DNA from: Isoetes taiwanensis
Lineage: Eukaryota > Streptophyta > Lycopodiopsida > Isoetales > Isoetaceae
NCBI GenBank assembly: GCA_021234155.1
Contig: JAJEKV010000013.1
Coordinates: forward strand, 10,581,240 to 10,645,239
Length of the DNA stretch: 64,000 bases
Direction: 5' to 3'
The notes beneath the pieces were generated by a model. The model had not been told where the DNA came from. It worked only from the letters and a program-made list of their open reading frames with translations, and did not search any database. Below are positions 1-10,888 of this stretch, piece by piece; positions within the stretch are counted from its first letter, which is position 1; every line of letters begins with the position of its first letter. Both the position numbers and the translations under genes were made by a program.

Positions 1-2024
1 CTTGCTCCAGCATCATCAAATTAGGGCAATCGAAAGAGTCCAATACAAAAAATAAGATGGAGGTACTTTGATGCATTCTGTGTGTGTACTTTCTGCATTA
101 CGTTATTAGATTGAAGCATACCGTATTTATTCTGCAGGTACCTTGATACTTTCAGCCCCAAACAAGGAACTTTTGTATCGAACATGGGTCTACTGCCCTC
201 CAGTTTATGCCAGATGGAACCAAAGCATCATAATTAATCCATACATCGGGTTGTCTTCTGGAGTTCAGGATTCTGTTGTTTGCAATTCGATTGCCACTGT
301 TCACAGTTCAAGGTAAACAGAAGATTCACAATCCTTATTTATTTTTATTTTGTAAGATGTTCAAGGGATGTCCACCTTCTTTCTACCTGTTCTTTTTTGG
401 AGGCTGGACGGCTCCAGTGATGTGTATCATTAGAGGGCGATTCTTGGACCATATTGAACTCGACCTTGAACACTTTAGAATATGTATGCAGGCTGCTGAA
501 TATGATCAAACATAACATTTCCCTGACTTGAGAGCATTCCTACAGTGATTGAAGCTTATGGAATAAGGGTCAATTTTCATCAAATGTTGTAAGTGCTTTG
601 AGCTTTTAGAATGTGTTGTCTAGGGCTTCAAATTGCTCTTTATATAGGTAAAAGTTTCAGACTTAAGTAGTGCCGCTGATATAAAAGTGCATTTTCCTAA
701 CTGTTGAACAAGCAAGACTGGCACGTCTCATTACTGCCTTTGCGTACAACCCAATTTATTAGCAGTGCCGTTAGACCATCTGGCTGGAACTGGCTGCAAC
801 TTGTGTACAACTTAGGTTTGAAGCGATGTTAATAGTTGATTATTTAGACGTGCCTTGCTCATTCTGTTTTTTCATTGTTTGTAATATCATGCCTTCGACT
901 TTGTTAAATTTTGACATTCATGTCCATTCTTCAGGAGTACTGTTTTTGCCTTGAAGGTCTACAGAAGGTATCAGAAACACAATTAACTTTGCGGCTGACG
1001 AAGGAAATCCTTACACAAGCAACTCAAGCTCAATATTCTAGCGATCTCGACTCCCCGAGAAGCCCATTTTCTAGCGATCTCTTCTTTAGCATTACATTGC
1101 CATTGTTGTTTAGAGTTATTCACAAATTTTCAAGCATGGCAAAAGATAATTTTATAATGATCAAGTTGGTACCTATATATTTGGAAGTGACAGGCTTGCA
1201 AAGAGTGCTTGAATTACACTCCAAAATATACTGTGAGCTTCTTCATCATGAATAATGTTGGTCTATAAACTATCACATTTCTCTGTAGAAAATCTTGGGC
1301 CTACAACAAGTTCACAAGTAAAAAATGGATGCAGGAACAACTCTAGAAATAGCTCCTTGAGGTACACATAGTTTTAAATGATAAAGTAGTCACTGCTAGC
1401 TTGGGACACCACAAGGTTTCACAAACAATCAAGCATAAGTTTACGTAAACAAGCCATATCGAAATTGCACATATAAGATTTCCCTTTCTTCCAATTATAA
1501 GTCATAATTGCAAGGGATGACAATATATGGCACACACTTATCCGAAAAATCTCTTAATATCTCACTTATGATTTGGGATTATATTTTTAAAAAGGTTATG
1601 CAAGGGATTCTTGGCATATCCCATGCATAGTTTGTAATTCACATGGTCTATATGTTATTCATAAACCTAGAACCACACATCTATAATGAATCACTCTAAA
1701 TCTCATAGGATCACATTTATTCCACGTAAATTTACTCCTTTCAAGATGATTCAATTCCAAAAACCTGACAGTCTAATCGCAATTGTGTTGATTACACTAA
1801 GGTCTACTATCTTTCACAAAATCCTAAACCATTGTAAGCACCAACAAACACCCTAAATTGTATGCAAACCATGCCATCTATCCTATTCCACCCAATGCAT
1901 TCCATTATTCCTACATGTTCCACGGAGCATAGTTAATGCTCGACCTTCTTAAATTGACCTAACATTTTCACAATTTGGGCTCCATTACAACTAAGAACAC
2001 CATTACATTTAAATCGTTTTATTC
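1..2024. other. Unassigned 5' stretch
   Basis: No gene can be named here. An open stretch on the plus strand at about 139-312 follows a possible acceptor (ctgcag) and reads through without a stop, but matches nothing I recognise. A 114-codon ORF at 911-1255 begins near another possible acceptor (cttcag) and contains EYCFCLEGLQK just before a possible donor. Either could be an old exon, or chance. The rest is AT-rich with no clear repeat structure. Confidence 0.4.
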
Positions 2025-2131
2025 CACCTACAAAAACCATTATGTTTATCCAGTCTATGCGTCCACGACTAATGCTCGCACCTACAAATACCATTATGTT
2101 TATCCAGTCTATGCGTCCATGACTAATGCCC
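2025..2131. repeat. Two-unit 54-bp direct repeat
   Basis: Two adjoining units begin CACCTACAAA at 2025 and 2079 and share CATTATGTTTATCCAGTC and ATGCGTCCA(C/T)GACTAATGC. They differ at only a few bases. The second unit runs into the Helitron hairpin, so the repeat probably lies inside the 3' end of that Helitron. Confidence 0.85.
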
Positions 2132-2156
2132 GGCATCGCCGGGCACACGTTTCTAG
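2128..2156 (+). mobile_element. Helitron 3' terminus (plus strand)
   Basis: A perfect hairpin GCCCGGC-ATC-GCCGGGC at 2128-2144 is followed by ACACGTTT and CTAG at 2153-2156, with a T next. A GC hairpin about 10 bases before a CTRR end with a T after it is the canonical Helitron 3' end. The same hairpin and tail occur on the minus strand at 20030-20058 and 31220-31248, which makes a shared family likely. The element extends to the left. I could not identify its 5' end (a TC start), so only the terminus is annotated. Confidence 0.75.
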
Positions 2157-2229
2157 TTGTATTTTATTAATCATCTCACTACATTACATACAAAGATGTA
2201 CCAAAAGCTACTGTGTTGATAATAATCAC

Positions 2230-2747
2230 CTTTGCCTGGTACACAGCACTAACGGCAATTGTTACTCGTCCTGAAGTCAAAGGAGCCATGAATGCACCAA
2301 ACCTCTGAAAGATAAATGTTTTGAGAGCGAATCAAGTATTATTTGGTAAAAAATTCCACAGAACAGTAATAAAGTTCAGCACGAAAAAAACTGCAAATTT
2401 CACATGCTATTGACCTGATCAGGATCACTTATAGAGCTAACATAATGTCCTTTTGGAGTGACATCTGCAACTGAGTTCAACAAATTCTCCCGAGGAACAC
2501 GTATGTTATCAAACCTAAAGAGTACAGAGTATCAACTAAACTTTCAGAAGAAACAATAAAAATGAAATATTTACCAAATACGGCCATTACCAACTCCATG
2601 CAGCCCGATTTTATGACCAGAATAAGCTATTCGTATTTTCTGAACATGCTTTGCCATTTTCATCTATGATCTGTGCTATAAATGCATGAACCCCTTCATT
2701 TTCCCAGCCATGTGTAGCTGAGCAAAAAATATAGTGTGTGTAGCATG
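2230..2747 (-). pseudogene. Acyl-CoA oxidase (ACX3-type) partial gene, three exons
   Basis: Acyl-CoA oxidase is the peroxisomal FAD enzyme of the first step of fatty-acid beta-oxidation; the ACX3 type prefers medium-chain substrates. Three minus-strand exons are visible with GT-AG borders. Exon 2575-2747 starts HATHTIFFAQLHMAGK and later reads GHKIGLHG and NGRIW. Exon 2415-2514 reads FDNIRVPRENLLNSVADV and ends SDPDQ. Exon 2230-2304 is exactly 25 codons, RFGAFMAPLTSGRVTIAV to VYQAK. Together they give about 115 of the roughly 670 residues usual for the family, from the middle of the protein. The first exon shifts frame after AGK and back after about 20 codons, so it carries two compensating indels. 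These are either decay or sequence errors. No downstream exon was found before the Helitron end at 2156, and no upstream exon to 3.3 kb. It may be a fragment, or a gene with long introns continuing off the left edge. Confidence 0.8.
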
Positions 2748-3290
2748 CTGCAAACATTTTCCTTATTCTCAGCAGATATATTGCGCAGAAGATAGTACTA
2801 CCGTGGATTATCATTGGCAACAAGTATTTCATGAAGACAAGAACATTAAAAAAATACTGAAGGTTATTGATAATATCAAATTGACAGGCACGAAATGGAA
2901 CTTCTACTATTCGCCACAAATTGTTGTTGCTGCGATAAGGATAAATACTGCCTAACCTATCAAACTGATAGCATTTTATATGAATGAATACCAAGAGTAG
3001 TAGTCCCGAGCAACCAAAGACAGATACAAGGAATGGAAAACGCAAATAAATCACCAAACCTCCTAAATCCCTCTTCAAAGAAACTCACAATGGTTGAACC
3101 GACATATGTTCTTATTTACGGATCGATTGAGACGCCGGTTACCCGGTTAGAACATCCGCAATCCGTAATGCAAACCGACCGCCGATTTCAGAAAACAAGG
3201 GTTTTGAGCAAATCCACCAAGATATCCCGGTATATTCCAAAGATATACCGTGGATATACCACAAACCCACATAAACAAGGATTTGCTCCC
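2748..3290. other. Possible intron and unassigned sequence upstream of ACX3 exons
   Basis: The stretch follows the acceptor of the leftmost-coding ACX3 exon on the minus strand, so part of it should be intron if the gene is real. I found no further oxidase exon in it. Short ORFs on both strands look like chance frames. Confidence 0.4.
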
Positions 3291-3692
3291 TAGGGGAAAC
3301 CCAAAGCGAAAAAGAAAAAGAAGGAGGGAAATGGTGGGGAAAAGAAAAAGGGGTATAAGAGAAAATGGACTACGAAAAATGTGTTGGAAAGGGAATAGAA
3401 AAAAGAAAAATCAAAAGGAAATGAAGGGGAAAAGGGGAAATGAAAGGGAAATGAACACGCCAAAAGGTAAAAGAGAGAAAGGGTGGGGGAGAAGGAGAGA
3501 AAGGAAAAGGAAAAGTCCATCGGGAAAAAAGAAAGTGAAAAAGGGGAGAAAAGGAAAGTAGAAAAGGAAATGTGTAAAAAAAACGAGATAAAAAAGAAAA
3601 GAAAAATAGGAAGTGTTGTGTAGGGAAAACGAGGAAAGGGGAAAAGGAAAGGGATAAACGTGGGGTAGAGCAAATGATAAAGGAAAAGAGAA
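3291..3692. repeat. Polypurine tract, about 400 bp
   Basis: The plus strand is almost wholly A and G, in irregular runs of GGGAAA and AAAGAAA. Open frames on either strand here translate to Lys/Arg/Gly-rich or Phe/Ser/Pro-rich strings and are composition artefacts. The asymmetry could favour triplex or other non-B DNA. No coding role is seen. Confidence 0.9.
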
Positions 3693-5296
3693 ACGGCGTC
3701 GGATACTTTAACAATGGAGTACTTTTGGGCTATTCATGCTCTCTTCTCTCATTCTACTTGAGTGTATCATTTATGTGTTCTCGGCTTATGCCCAAAGAAT
3801 GCTTTGGCACCGCTTCAACAAATTAAGTCGATTTATCCAGGTTTTGAGATAAGCAGATAAATTTGCTTCTTGAGGCTAGTTGACATGTTCCCTCTATAGT
3901 ATTTATGTCTAGTGCCTTCTCCTTCGTCGTTATCAGCCGTTGTTGAGCCTGTCCTCCCTAGGTCGCTTGTCCCACCCTCCCACCCTCTTGTGCCTTTGGA
4001 CCTTTTATAGTTCGGCCTTTAATCCTCGACTGTTTTTCTTATTTGGTCACTTGCTTTCATTTCTTTGTTCTTACTTAGAGATAGCCCCTATTGTGGGTGA
4101 TCTTGAGTCCTCGTGCAATGATTGGTGGTCCTTGTGCCAAGTCTTGATTTTGTAGTGGCTCTCTTTTCATGAGTGGTTGCCCCTTTGTGTTCAGGTCTTT
4201 CTTTCATTAAGGGATTTAGTGTTGTTGTGATGGTCCTCGTGCCAGAGTAATATTCGCCTTCATGCCAAGTAGTAGGAAAAATGTGGATGTTGTGGTGGCC
4301 CTTGTGACATGAGTTTTTTGGCCCCCATGCTAGCGATTTGGTGGCCCTCGCCCGCAGTATGGCCTTTGTGTTCCGTGGATGTTGGATTGGTGGTTTTGCG
4401 GTGTTATAGGTCGAGGTCGATTGATATGAATGTGCTTGTCGTCATGGTGGTTTTCTTCGGGAGTGGCTCCTTATGCCATGTTAGCTTGGAGATGGATTGG
4501 ACCTATATGCATGAGCTGCCTCATGGAGTTGGGATGTCGTTATATGAGTGGACGTCTCTTGAGTTTGATGAACTTTGTTTTGGTGGGGTCGTCGTTTGCG
4601 CATAATAGAGTTGAAGGCTTACAAATCTTCATGATAACCTTGTAGTCAATTATTATACGACTTTGTGTAATGATATCTGTGTATTTTTTACATGCCCAAA
4701 AAGGCCGGTGGGCATGAGGGGCTTTGTTTGAAAGTATTGAAGAATCTGTACATTTTTCTTTTTCAAGTAAAGAGGAGGACTCCCATGGCTCATTCATTCA
4801 TTCATTCATTGCATGGTTGTTGGTCTGTGTTTGGAGTTCAACTAGACTCTAAAACTAAATTTAATTCAATTGGTAATGAAAAGGCATACACAATAGTTTT
4901 TTTTTATATATATAGATAAGTATAGCAAGATGTGGAATAGAGAACCAAACATTGAATCTTGGGTTTGGTCCATGAACGACATTTGCGTCAGGAGTATTAA
5001 GATAGAAGAGGAATTGAAAAATGCATTATATGATGAAAGATAAACTGCTTAGTTGAAGATAGTTAACATCCTGGAAGAAAAAAAAAAAGCATAAGACTTG
5101 GCATGGGCATTAGGCTTATGGCAAAAAAATGATAAATATTGGAGCAAAAAAAGATGGATATAATTGGTTAAATCTTTCGTATGGAATAAATTTGTAAGGT
5201 AAAAAGCTAAGAACTTTTTTGATATATGTTTTTAGGGTTTCAGTAGAGCCGAGAATGTCTCAAGATGGAGACTACCAGATTATCCGGCATTGCCTA
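3693..5296. other. Unassigned, T/G-rich stretch
   Basis: No recognisable gene. Between about 4120 and 4360 a loose repeat of the form GGTGGTCCTTGTGCCA recurs at irregular spacing. There is a (CATT)n run at about 4792-4811 and an A/T-rich run near 4900. Open frames here match nothing I know. Confidence 0.45.
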
Positions 5297-5853
5297 GAAT
5301 GCCATCGATCCGAACCATCGGATCGGGTATTCTCGAATGGGCTTAACATGCATCTCTTGCATGCATGCATGCATGCATTGCAGCTTTGGGTTTGTTTTGG
5401 GATCGCTTATTTCTTACGGTTTCTTCATTGACTTCTCATCGACGCTTTTCTCCTCTCTCGCCAGCTCCCTTGACTCTTTTTTTTTTTTTTTTTAACAAAG
5501 TGGGAGGGACTTCTCCTACTTGGCTTGATAGTTTAGCGTATTTTTCCATGTTGGGACATGTTCTTCCCCGATCTTGTCCCTTTGTGGCTATGCTTCAACC
5601 TTCACCTCAATCCCGTTTTGATAAGGAAGTTCTCTTTTTGTCGGGAGCTTTTGTCTATTTTCATGTGAGCCTTTATTCGAGAATGCCATCGATCCGAGCC
5701 ATCGGATCGGTATACTCGAATGAGCGAACACGCATCTCTTGCATGTATGCATTTTTTGGGGCTCTGATTCGCTTTGGGGATCGCTATTTCTTCATGTGTT
5801 CTTCATCAACTTCTCATCGGCGTTTTTCTCCTCTCTCGCCAGCCTTTGACTCC
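5297..5853. repeat. Spaced direct repeat with palindromic core
   Basis: A unit of about 175 bp at 5297-5475 recurs at 5681-5853 in the same orientation. Both begin GAATGCCATCGATCCGA, pass through CGCATCTCTTGCATG or its variant, and end CTCTCTCGCCAG with TTGACTC just after. Each contains an inverted repeat, CGATCCGA with TCGGATCG (5306-5313 with 5318-5325 in the first). The first unit is followed by a T16 run. A weaker relic of the interval between the units recurs at about 6197-6235 (CTTATTCGAGAAT). The origin is unknown. Confidence 0.75.
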
Positions 5854-6831
5854 TACCCATCCTCCCTTAATGTGTATATTATTGTCAACGTTGTTTTTTT
5901 GTCGCGTGGCACACGTGACCAGCCCCTCATTTTTCGAGGTTGTTGTTTTTTTATCCTTGTGTTCTAGTTTGTTGATGTGCAGGTACTGTGGGATGCACGA
6001 CGCCATCTTCTTCAAGCTTCATGGATTTCTCGTGGGGGAGCATTTTTGCAAACTTTACGTTGTGTCCAAGCCCTTGCCAAGGGCTTATCACTAGGGTTTT
6101 CCACGAAAAATCCCAGGGGAGGGGGGTTTTCTCGGGTCCAAATTACCCACTCTCAACCATTGCGTAATTCTCACAGATGAATGAAAAGCCTAGCTAGCGG
6201 GTGCTTTTGTCCGCTTTCATGCAAGCCCTTATTCGAGAATTATCCTTAAGGCTAGACCCTAATCGGTAAGGGTATGGAAAGCCAAGCTTTAGTACATTCG
6301 CTAGTAAGAACCGGTAGCATGTGCTTTATAAGAAACAGACATTTGAATTTCTCCGTATCTCGAAAGTAAGAACCGAAGAAGCCATGGGCGAAAAGAAAGG
6401 GGATCTCAATATGGCAACCTAAAAAGGATTGCAAAATGCGATGCAAAAAGCTAATTCAGGGAAAAAGGATTTATCAATATAGAAAGTCTGTGGTCATTCC
6501 TTCCTTAAGAGCCTGCAATGCTGAAGAGAAAGCCAGGGACAATTGCAGTGCAAGCAAGAAACATGAAATTAACATCCCAGCCAAAAGCAAGAGTGCACCT
6601 CCTAGTTCTAAGATCATGGCGCTTGCAATCACTTTCGAACCTCAAAAGTGAGAAGCATAGCAATAAAGTCTGGGGAGACTTACAATAATCCTATAGTTAG
6701 CAGATCTGAAGAATGAAACAAGAAGATTTTGATCCATGCTGGACAAACTTCAAAGGTTTGATTAGATAATGTAGTATGCATTGTTTTAATTTAAAATAAC
6801 AAGCAGCTAACTTAGATGTAGCTGATGCTAT
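5854..6831. other. Unassigned
   Basis: Apart from the short relic of the preceding repeat at about 6197-6235, I see no gene or repeat that can be named. Confidence 0.4.
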
Positions 6832-7135
6832 TACCAACTGATCAATTCGACACTGAATTACAAATAACCTCAATTTCATATTAGCAACTGGCCAATTCTG
6901 CAATTGATTACCAACAGCCTCAATTTCATTAGCAACTGACCAATATGGCATTAGATTACCACTAGTCTCAACTTCATATTAGCAACTATCCAATCTGGCA
7001 TTGGATTATCAGTAGTCTCAACTTCATAGTCAACTGATCAATTTGACATTGGCTCAACTTCGTATTAGCGACTGATCAATTTGGCACTAGATTACCGAAT
7101 AGTTCAGACTCATGTCAGCTGATCAATTTAGCATA
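6832..7135. repeat. Minisatellite, degenerate units of about 55-65 bp
   Basis: Five to six diverged units run head to tail. Each carries a form of ATTAGCAACTGACCAAT, then TGGCATTAGATTACC, then a form of CTCAACTTCATATT. Units differ by substitutions and small deletions, which suggests an old array. Confidence 0.85.
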
Positions 7136-8029
7136 TCATTGATGCCTGACGCTAACACTCATCTCCCATGCCCATCACACAACTCTTGCCAACCATAACT
7201 AGGGTTGTCTTTTTCCAAAACTACTCTTGATATTCCACTTATCATTGCCTACAAGTTTTAGTAATATGCCTTCATGTTTGAGTCATGTATGTTCTTGTTG
7301 TCATACCATAACATTTGGATCTAATAACTACAAAAGAACATAAATAGCTATGACAAAAGGGCATCCGATAATATTATATCACACTAACATAACACCTAGC
7401 TTCTTCAGTTTTGCTAGTAGTGACCATGTGTTGGTTGGGAAAGATTAACCAACTCGTAGGTAAGACAGTTCACACCCTTTAATGCATGTATACGTACAAC
7501 ATAATATTGAACAAAACTTATGCATCGCTGACAATATGATGTAGTGATGGACTACTTTAGCATGAAAGTGATGTCATGTACTAATTCAATCTTGGCAAAT
7601 AATTTGCAACGATCCTCTGTTAATATTTATATCACTGTTGATATTTATACATCCATATCAATGTGATTGTAAAGAACATGGAAAATGAATGTGGCAAACC
7701 AAATTCATGAAAACAGAAAAAAAGGGTATGTGAATTTACTAGTAAGTCCATTTTCCTTCTTTCTCTTGTTAATAGATGCTTGACAAATATCATAATTTGA
7801 CATGGAGTGATCTTTGGCGTTTCAATCACAAGTTAGATAAATGTCATAAATTAAAAATGGAGTGATCTTTGGAGTTTCAGGCATCATCTTATATTTTAAC
7901 GTTTAATAAGCATATTGCATCAAGCCCTAATTTGAATGGCTGAGGTCATTTGATCGCATTCAAAGGCCGAGATTTATCGTACAACTTTCCACCACCGTGA
8001 TTGGACATACTTTAATCTCTTAGGGGTAA
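7136..8029. other. Unassigned AT-rich stretch
   Basis: No coding signal on either strand. A short phrase (GGAGTGATCTTTGG) occurs twice near 7803 and 7859. Confidence 0.4.
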
Positions 8030-8115
8030 AGGGAAAAAGAAAAAGGAGAAAAGGAAAAAGGAGAAGGAAAGAGAAAAGGAGAAGGAGAAGGAAAAAGGAG
8101 AAGGAAAGGGGATAC
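8030..8115. repeat. Purine-rich simple sequence
   Basis: AAAGGAGAAGGAAAG-type simple sequence immediately precedes the LINE remnant. It is similar in composition to the longer tract at 3291. Confidence 0.8.
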
Positions 8116-9879
8116 TTTCTTCTTGGCCTCGGGCATTCTTCTGAATTGGGGTAAGTGCTCCGCATTATGGGCCCAGCTGACTCCGCCTCCCCCTTGTTTG
8201 GCTCTATTCCCTTGGAAGGTGCTTCCAGATAACGTGTGTACTAAGATGTTGGGTATTCCCTTTGGAGGGGATGTTTCCATGGGGAGGGTGTGGGATGAGA
8301 TTTTGCAGGGGTTGTAGAAACACCTCAATTGGTGGAAGGGTAGAAAGTTGTCCATGGCAGGTAGGATCACTATTGCCAAGTCAGTACTTTATAGCACTCA
8401 TGTGTATACAACATCTCATGTTAGCTCCCCGGGTAAGATACTGTGCTTTGGATAAGATTGTTCGGGATTTTGTGTGGGGCGGGATGATGAAGGGGCTGTT
8501 GTTAAAGTGGCTTGGTGGAAGTGTCTCTGCTCCGGGGAGGATGGGGGCTTGGCCATTCTGGATTTGGCACTGCATAGTAAGGTGTTAGTCTCCAAGTTTG
8601 TTTGGAGAATTCCGCAGGATGGAGCATCTTCTCCTGGTGCTTGCCGTTGTTGTTCTCTTCGCCATTGTGTGGCGTTTGGGAAGCCGCCTGCGCATGTGGA
8701 GTTGCCCCCGGGCACTGTTTGTCTCCGGCCTTTCCCACATGCATCCCCTTTCTCACCTGGGGTGTTGTGGGCTTGGGATCATGTGCGTGTGCTCTTCCAG
8801 CTAGATTATGCCTCGGTTTATCACCACTCTTCTCCTTTCTTGTGGGTTCCTCTACCCCTGCAAGACTTGCCCATGGTCGCCACCGCATGCTCTGGACGCT
8901 GAGGCCCGTTGGAGGCGAGCTGTTGTGCTCACCTTGGAGGATTGGTATTGGAGTGGTCAGCTAGCTTCATGAGAGTTCTTTTCAGCTTCGCTTTTACGCT
9001 GAGGGCGCAGATGGATCGGGCTATCCGGGAACAAGTGGCGGGGAATATTCCGCTACACATACCTATAGTCCCTCGGGATGATGTGGTGGTGCAGGTTTGG
9101 AAGGTTCATCCGATGTTGTGTCTTCTTGTTTTGCGGTCTTGTTACGTGGTGTTTGGCTATTCATGACACACGCCTTTCGTGCAAGTGGTCTCGCGCAGTT
9201 TCCTGGTTCTCGACCTTCCGGTTTAGACGTGGACATGGAGCTCCCCTTCCCCACGAAGGTTAGGGTGCTTCGTGGAAGGTGGTGCACCGGCCAGACGGGT
9301 GAATGCCCTTGTGAGTCGGCTTTAGTCGGGTGTGAGCCCTCTCTGCCCTTGTTGTGGCCTTCATCGTGAGACTGTGGAGCATTGTTTGGTTTTATGCCCT
9401 CACTTGCAGGCTGCCTGGGATTGGGTTAGGGCTCTGTTTCAGGTGAGATTGACTAGCCAGCAGTTGCTGCTTCATGTGTATCCTGGTGCTTGGCCGCTCT
9501 TCCGGCAGCAAGCCTTGCATCTGTGCGTGGCTTGGTTGGTGTGGCTGATTTGGAAGCGGCGGCGGTTGTGGATCTTTCAGGGGATTCAGCAGCCTGCAGC
9601 CTCTCTGATTCCTCGACTCAGGTACAAGCTATTTCAAAGCTTTCTGGTGTTCCCCGGATTAGTAGAGCGAAAGTTTGCCATTTGGCAAGACTTCTTGGGT
9701 GTTGTAGATGGTGATGGTCGGTTTGTACAGCAGTAGAGTTGCAGTTTTTCTGTGAGTTTGTTGTGGAGTGTCGAGGTATCGCTGTCTCTTTGGGGCAGTT
9801 CACCTTCCTCCTCACTTGCTTTGTAACATTACCATTCTTTTAATATATTGATGACACAGTTCTTCAAAAAAAAAAAAAA
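8116..9879 (+). mobile_element. 5'-truncated LINE remnant, plus strand, polyA tail
   Basis: This is the end of a plant LINE polyprotein, broken by stops and frameshifts. About 8123-8314 reads ASGILLNWGKCSALW, then LGIPFGG and a DEIL segment, the region just after the RT palm in plant LINEs. It continues with KHLNWWKGRKLSMAGRITIA and KSVLYS, then VRDFVWGG and GGLAILDLAL in shifted frames. The C-terminal Cys/His domain is at 9332-9736 (CPCCG, EHCLVLCPHLQAAW), one 134-codon frame ending in stop. A 14-base polyA follows at 9866-9879. The 5' end abuts the purine tract. No intact RT catalytic box is present, so it is a dead copy. Confidence 0.85.
9332..9736 (+). pseudogene. LINE C-terminal zinc-binding (zf-RVT-like) segment
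   Basis: This open frame of 134 codons holds CPCCGLHRETVEHCLVLCPH near its start, matching the CxxC...HxxxxC pattern of the zinc-binding region that follows RT in plant LINEs. Next comes a Trp-rich stretch (WLVWLIWKRRR) common after that domain. The methionine is just the first in frame and not a real start. It is the best preserved piece of the surrounding LINE remnant. Confidence 0.75.
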
Positions 9880-10888
9880 GAAGGCTGACTTTAATAAAAT
9901 CAATGAATGGCTCTTGACCCACTACTACCTCCAATCATGTAAGTGATATATGGAGACAGGAAAAGGGCATACCCATGGGATTTTCATGGTTAACATGTGT
10001 ATTAAAAAATGCTGAGCAAGTTGTGCCCTGGAATAAGCGTGCCTTGTGCCTGCGTAAAGTCAAACCCAACCTATTGTAGAGCATTATGTGCTAAGAAACA
10101 TAGAATATGTAGGTAACTTGAATACATGCAAAAGAATAGAATAGAATAGATTTATTGGGAAATATTCACAAGTGCAGAATATGCAAAAACTTGATGAGTC
10201 CTACTAACATATCCTACTAGAAATAAACCCATTGGGAATTGTCCTAGAAGGAAGGAAGGAAGGAAGTTTATTTTAAATAACGACCTAGTAGCATATTTAT
10301 ACCTGATAAATGTGTAATTTTATTTATATGGCTTTTGTATCCATTAGACATGTTGGAAATAAGGGACCCTTTGGAATTAAATACAAAATTCTAGGGTTGA
10401 AAAATCTTTTTGGGAGAATTGGAAGATCGTGATTGCTATAGCACTGGCATGCACAGGTGTGGCAGAGCTAAGACCCATTAGGCAAAATTAAATATTGACA
10501 TCCATAATTAATTTAGTATGTGGAAAAAACACATGCAAATTGGATCGAATACTTGATTGGAAGAAATATGGCATAGCCACACTTAGGGTTTGCAGACAGC
10601 CTGCGGCCTGTGCATACTCCATGTTGACAAATTGATACCCAAGAGAGATTTCGTCTGCATCTGGTTACTTGATCTGGTCGCCATAGCTCAAAAGAAGAGT
10701 ATGGATTAGAAGAAGAGGTGTTGTTACATACAGAAGACTAGGCAACAAAATTCTTCGGTTGGAAAATTTTTGGTAGATTGGAGATTTTATAAGGAATAAA
10801 AAGGAGAGGAAAAGAGGCTATGAAGCCAAACATTGATATGGAGATAGTAATGCATGCCATTTGGGCAAATCGAAATGGTGGTTCCAAT
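9880..10888. other. Unassigned, with two microsatellites
   Basis: A short (AGAAT)n run at about 10133-10153 resembles the tail of the neighbouring LINE family but lacks its 3' UTR. A (GGAA)n run lies at about 10247-10266. No gene is seen. Confidence 0.5.

Noticed and set aside
3250..3714. Long open frames of 103-127 codons on both strands
   Set aside because: They are Lys/Arg/Gly or Phe/Ser/Pro strings produced by the polypurine tract; no protein-like composition.
8416..8888. Minus-strand frames of 99-128 codons
   Set aside because: Shadows of the plus-strand LINE, whose RT-like sequence is on the other strand.
10133..10153. A third end of the TATTC-tailed LINE family
   Set aside because: The pentanucleotide run is there but the conserved UTR next to it is missing; probably a plain microsatellite.
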